From Vibrio inusitatus (lineage in GTDB: Bacteria > Pseudomonadota > Gammaproteobacteria > Enterobacterales > Vibrionaceae), in the NCBI GenBank assembly GCA_024346935.1, contig AP024878.1, forward strand, positions 1,178,001 to 1,242,000: a stretch of 64,000 nt of DNA, written 5' to 3'. The notes beneath the pieces were generated by a model. The model searched no databases and had not been told where the DNA came from. It saw only the letters and a program-made list of their open reading frames with translations. The position numbers and the translations under genes were made by a program. Of the stretch, positions 61,343 through 64,000 are shown piece after piece (position 1 is the first letter of the stretch; the number at the start of each line of letters is the position of its first letter).

Positions 61343-61933
61343 TTAGTGCTTCTCCAATATAGCATTTAACCATTTTTCGTTTTCTCGGCCAGCACGTAGA
61401 TCCGAGGTTTCCCACCACTCTTTAATCTTTAATGTCTTTGTGCTTTGTAAAATGTCTTCTAAGTGTTCTACATTGAGATCACGAAAAAACCGCCCGTTAC
61501 GATCAAGTTCCGAATTTCCAAGTTTGAAGGAACAATACATAACGCCACTTTGTTTGAGGCACTTACTCAAATGCAAAAATGTGGTTGCAAGATCTTCCTC
61601 TGGCACATGCAATAATGAAGCGCATGCCCAGATACCATCATAAGAAACGGGTTCCGAGTGAAATCTAAGAAAAGTAGTTTGCTTGACTTGGAGTCCTGTG
61701 AGGCTCGAAGCGAGCTCTGTGAGTTCCGCGCTGGCATCAAATGCATCAACTTGGAAACCCTTATCTAGAAATGCTTTGCTGTCACGACCCGAACCACAAC
61801 CTGCATCTAGAATTCTACCGCCAGTTGGAATCAGTGGTAGAAACTTCTCATATAAAGACTTCATTTCCACATCAACAGTAGAGTCGAAAAACTGTTTGGC
61901 GTTTTGGTTGTAATATTGGGTCGTACTGTTCAT
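61343..61933 (-). CDS. Class I SAM-dependent methyltransferase
   Basis: This ~196-residue Rossmann-fold methyltransferase has motif I ILDAGCGSGRDSKAFLDKG, motif II in VDAFDASAELTELA, and motif III YDGIWACASLLHVPEEDL. It lacks the (N/D)PP(Y/F) motif of DNA amino-methyltransferases, so a small-molecule substrate is likelier. The ATG at 61933 has AAGGA six bases upstream; an in-frame TTG two codons before is less likely. It is directly followed by the PLD-helicase gene. Confidence 0.85.
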   Translation of the reverse strand: MNSTTQYYNQNAKQFFDSTVDVEMKSLYEKFLPLIPTGGRILDAGCGSGRDSKAFLDKGFQVDAFDASAELTELASSLTGLQVKQTTFLRFHSEPVSYDGIWACASLLHVPEEDLATTFLHLSKCLKQSGVMYCSFKLGNSELDRNGRFFRDLNVEHLEDILQSTKTLKIKEWWETSDLRAGRENEKWLNAILEKH

Positions 61934-62030
61934 CGGCAATCCTTTATTTAGTGTTCTAATGGTAGCAAATTAAGGAGAGGTAAGGGGGAGATAACCCTAT
62001 GTTATTTGGAAGATTATTGTCCAGAAACTA

Positions 62031-62059
62031 AAAAGCCAAGGCATTCTAGCCTTGGCTTA
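62031..62059 (-). terminator. Terminator after the 88-residue gene
   Basis: On the minus strand, AAGCCAAGGC-TAGAAT-GCCTTGGCTT is followed by TTT, a 10 bp stem. It separates this gene from the methyltransferase operon. Confidence 0.8.
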
Positions 62060-62078
62060 ATCAATATTAGATGAGCAT

Positions 62079-62345
62079 TTACGCCTCTAACACATCAAAC
62101 TCTACTGAGCTTTCCATGTTATCTAAGAACTCTTCAATTACTACGCGGTTGTTGGCGTTGATGGTAATGCCCCATTGGCTTTCTTTGGCAGTATCGTTAA
62201 TGAAGATGATTTGGTCTTTGTTTGATTCCCAAAACTTTACACATGAAGTATCGAAGTAGGCATACAGCTTTTGAGACAGTGTGCGCTTTAGGTCTGAACA
62301 AAGCTGAGAGTTATAGTCGCTTGGCAATAAGGTTACTGAAAACAT
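62079..62345 (-). CDS. Small soluble hypothetical protein
   Basis: This 88-residue acidic protein starts at the ATG at 62345 with AGAGAGA upstream; the longer frame to 62399 adds an unlikely Cys-rich leader. It holds LSQKLYAYFDTSCVKFWESNKDQIIFINDTAKESQWGITI, with no known domain. It has its own terminator and appears to be a single-gene unit. Confidence 0.55.
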   Translation of the reverse strand: MFSVTLLPSDYNSQLCSDLKRTLSQKLYAYFDTSCVKFWESNKDQIIFINDTAKESQWGITINANNRVVIEEFLDNMESSVEFDVLEA

Positions 62346-62475
62346 AATTAATCTCTCTCTATAAATCTGAAAGCATGAACGAGCGAGTTCGCAAGTCATG
62401 TTAATTTGATTGTTATAATATCGAAGAGTTCAAATGTTTGCTTACCATTACCCGCCAACTTGGAACAAAAATGGC

Positions 62476-63024
62476 TCAATCTAAGCTTGCAAAATAATCA
62501 CTGGCTTCTGCGAGTTTGATGACCTTACCTAATACTCGTTTACCATCTGTTCGAGTTCGACGATATTGAATATAGCGACTGTGTTCTGGGCCAAAGCTAA
62601 TGTGTATGGGTCTATCATTTCCGTAATAGTAAAGTCGGTCGAATGGGAGGTGCTCGGTGATGAACTTGGCGACCAAGTGCATCTTATGTTCAAAGCCTTT
62701 CACCCATAGATCACAAGCAGCGCCGTCTCTGATGCAGATTCGATTTCCAGCTAAGTTCAACTCACTCGCAGCGTGTTGATCTTCTCTCGGTCCCGTATCT
62801 CTTGGGTTGACCCTTTGCACATAGCGATTGAGTTCACTGCTATTAAATCCATAGCTGATAATCACTTCGTTAAATTGCTCTTCGAGGGGCTTTAAGATGT
62901 GAAAAACTAAATCATCCAATTGCGACTTTGAATCGGCACTTGGCGTGTTGCTACCGCAGTAATCAGGATGTATTTGTTTATGCCAGTTGATGAGCTTTTC
63001 AATTAGCTGGGAGTTTCGAGTCAT
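62476..63024 (-). CDS. Hypothetical protein with M15-peptidase-like features
   Basis: This ~182-residue protein resembles phage-type peptidase M15 proteins in some segments: VIISYGFNSSELNRYV, then NRICIRDGAACDLWVKG, and YYYGNDRPIHISFGPEHSRYI near the end. The zinc-ligand pattern is not complete, so activity is unclear. The upstream ATG at 63066 is also possible, and neither start has a strong ribosome site. Confidence 0.5.
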   Translation of the reverse strand: MTRNSQLIEKLINWHKQIHPDYCGSNTPSADSKSQLDDLVFHILKPLEEQFNEVIISYGFNSSELNRYVQRVNPRDTGPREDQHAASELNLAGNRICIRDGAACDLWVKGFEHKMHLVAKFITEHLPFDRLYYYGNDRPIHISFGPEHSRYIQYRRTRTDGKRVLGKVIKLAEASDYFASLD

Positions 63025-63094
63025 AGATCTACATTGTCGTGATTTGTATACAGTGAGATTAGCCATTAAAGCGACGAAGAGTGTCTTTTATTCC

Positions 63095-63121
63095 AAAAAA
63101 TGCCCAGAGATCTGGGCATTA
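63095..63121 (-). terminator. Terminator after pepT
   Basis: On the minus strand, AATGCCCAGA-TC-TCTGGGCATT is followed by TTTTTT, 24 bases past the pepT stop. Confidence 0.85.
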
Positions 63122-63144
63122 TTTCGTAAGTTTGTAAGGGTAGG

Positions 63145-64000
63145 CTACTTGGCGTTTTGGGCTGCGTTTTCAGCTATCTTCACAATCACATTAACGGCTT
63201 GTTTCATACCATCGATGCTGACGAACTCATGAATGCCATGGAAGTTATAGCCGCCGGTAAAGATGTTTGGGCATGGCAGACCCATGAAGGATAAACGAGC
63301 ACCGTCTGTACCACCGCGTATTGGCTTGATGTTAGGTTCAACATCACAATCTATCATTGCTTGCTTGGCAAGTTCGATAATGTGTGGGTGCGGCTCTACC
63401 ATCTCGCGCATGTTGTAGTAGCTATCGGTGATTTGTAGTTCAACATGCCCGTTAGAAAGCTGGCTATTAAGCGCTTCAGCTTGTGCTTGCATGAAGGCTT
63501 TGCGGCTTTGCAGTCCGTTTCGGTCAAAATCACGAATGATATAAGACAGTTCAGCCTTCGCCACAGCGCCAGTCATTGAATTTAGATGATAGAAGCCTTC
63601 ATAACCTTCGGTACACTCTGGCGTTTCTTCACTGGGCATCATCATCTGAAATTGCGCAGCAATGTTGATGGCATTTACCATTTTATTTTTTGCTGTGCCA
63701 GGGTGCACGTTTACGCCGTGAACAGTCACTTTTGCCGAGGCTGCGTTAAAGTTTTCATATTCAAGTTCACCAACAGGCCCGCCGTCTATGGTGTAGGCCC
63801 AATCGGCGCCGAATCTCTCTATATTAAATAAGTTAGCACCACGACCAATCTCTTCATCTGGAGTGAAACCAATGCAAATATCACCATGTTTAATGTACGG
63901 GTTCGCCTTAAGGTAAGCGACCGCTGTGATAATTTCAGCGATGCCAGCTTTGTTATCTGCGCCAAGTAGGGTAGTGCCGTCAGTAGTGATAAGGCTTTGA
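63145..64000 (-). CDS. pepT: Peptidase T (tripeptidase), partial
   Basis: The frame enters at the right edge and covers about 285 residues of a ~410-residue M20B peptidase. Visible are [15 protein letters not shown] (metal-ligand Asp), [13 protein letters not shown] (catalytic Glu-Glu), [25 protein letters not shown] (dimerisation His), RDFDR and [33 protein letters not shown] (last metal-ligand His). It removes N-terminal residues from tripeptides in the cytoplasm. The first ~120 residues lie outside the window. Confidence 0.93.
   Translation of the reverse strand, partial: QSLITTDGTTLLGADNKAGIAEIITAVAYLKANPYIKHGDICIGFTPDEEIGRGANLFNIERFGADWAYTIDGGPVGELEYENFNAASAKVTVHGVNVHPGTAKNKMVNAINIAAQFQMMMPSEETPECTEGYEGFYHLNSMTGAVAKAELSYIIRDFDRNGLQSRKAFMQAQAEALNSQLSNGHVELQITDSYYNMREMVEPHPHIIELAKQAMIDCDVEPNIKPIRGGTDGARLSFMGLPCPNIFTGGYNFHGIHEFVSIDGMKQAVNVIVKIAENAAQNAK

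Noticed and set aside
61343..61933. Methyltransferase as a DNA-modifying part of a DISARM-like or restriction system
   Set aside because: The (N/D)PP(Y/F) motif is missing and the protein is small. No DrmB-like protein or specificity subunit is nearby.

Overview
The window is chromosomal DNA from a marine gammaproteobacterium, most likely a Vibrio. The evidence is gene content and order: a Shewanella/Vibrio-type formate dehydrogenase operon, a VcINDY-like dicarboxylate transporter, ptsG next to sgrR, a VF530-family protein, a lysine riboswitch in front of an NhaC-type transporter, pepT, and intergenic hairpin repeats. Species cannot be fixed from sequence alone. No rRNA, tRNA or CRISPR was seen.

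Layout. 0-5.3 kb: formate dehydrogenase operon (TorD-like chaperone tail, Tat peptide, FdhABC, small membrane protein). 5.4-18.4 kb: housekeeping and transport genes (DEAD-box helicase, YehS, GNAT, a TAXI-TRAP transporter pair, DUF2798, DUF3861, AEC, U32, DOPA-dioxygenase-like, Nramp-like, EamA). 18.4-28.5 kb: thiol redox and copper cluster (ScsB/ScsD/ScsC-like operon, DUF411, two small Cys/His-rich proteins, MerR regulator, triple-HMA CopA, and a 20-codon ORF that may be a cupredoxin remnant), interrupted by an array of hairpin repeats. 28.6-33.3 kb: hypothetical membrane proteins, an outer-membrane barrel and a DASS transporter. 33.6-37.4 kb: ptsG, a candidate sgrS region with a G13 tract, and sgrR. 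37.4-43.3 kb: AstE-like hydrolase, OGFr-domain protein, and a phnCDE1E2 transporter behind tandem PhoB boxes. 43.3-46.4 kb: a second repeat family, TrhA, lipoprotein, DUF2301, VF530. 46.5-49.5 kb: lysine riboswitch, LysW-type transporter and a fungal-type saccharopine dehydrogenase.

The most striking feature is an ~8.9 kb island (49,842-58,768) inserted by a large serine integrase inside arfB, the alternative ribosome-rescue hydrolase gene. The host gene is split: its C-terminal part lies at the left end and its first ~31 codons at the right end. Just inside the right end the island carries a complete, diverged arfB. Its ATG overlaps the stop codon created for the truncated host fragment, so host transcription and translation appear to be handed to the replacement gene. 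The cargo includes a DUF3102-like protein, an Sll1717-like P-loop ATPase, a small serine resolvase, an HNH-like protein and several unknown proteins.

Right of the island, a SAM methyltransferase and a PLD-SF2 helicase form an operon that runs into arfB. Small conserved genes and the 3' part of pepT, which runs off the window, complete the region.
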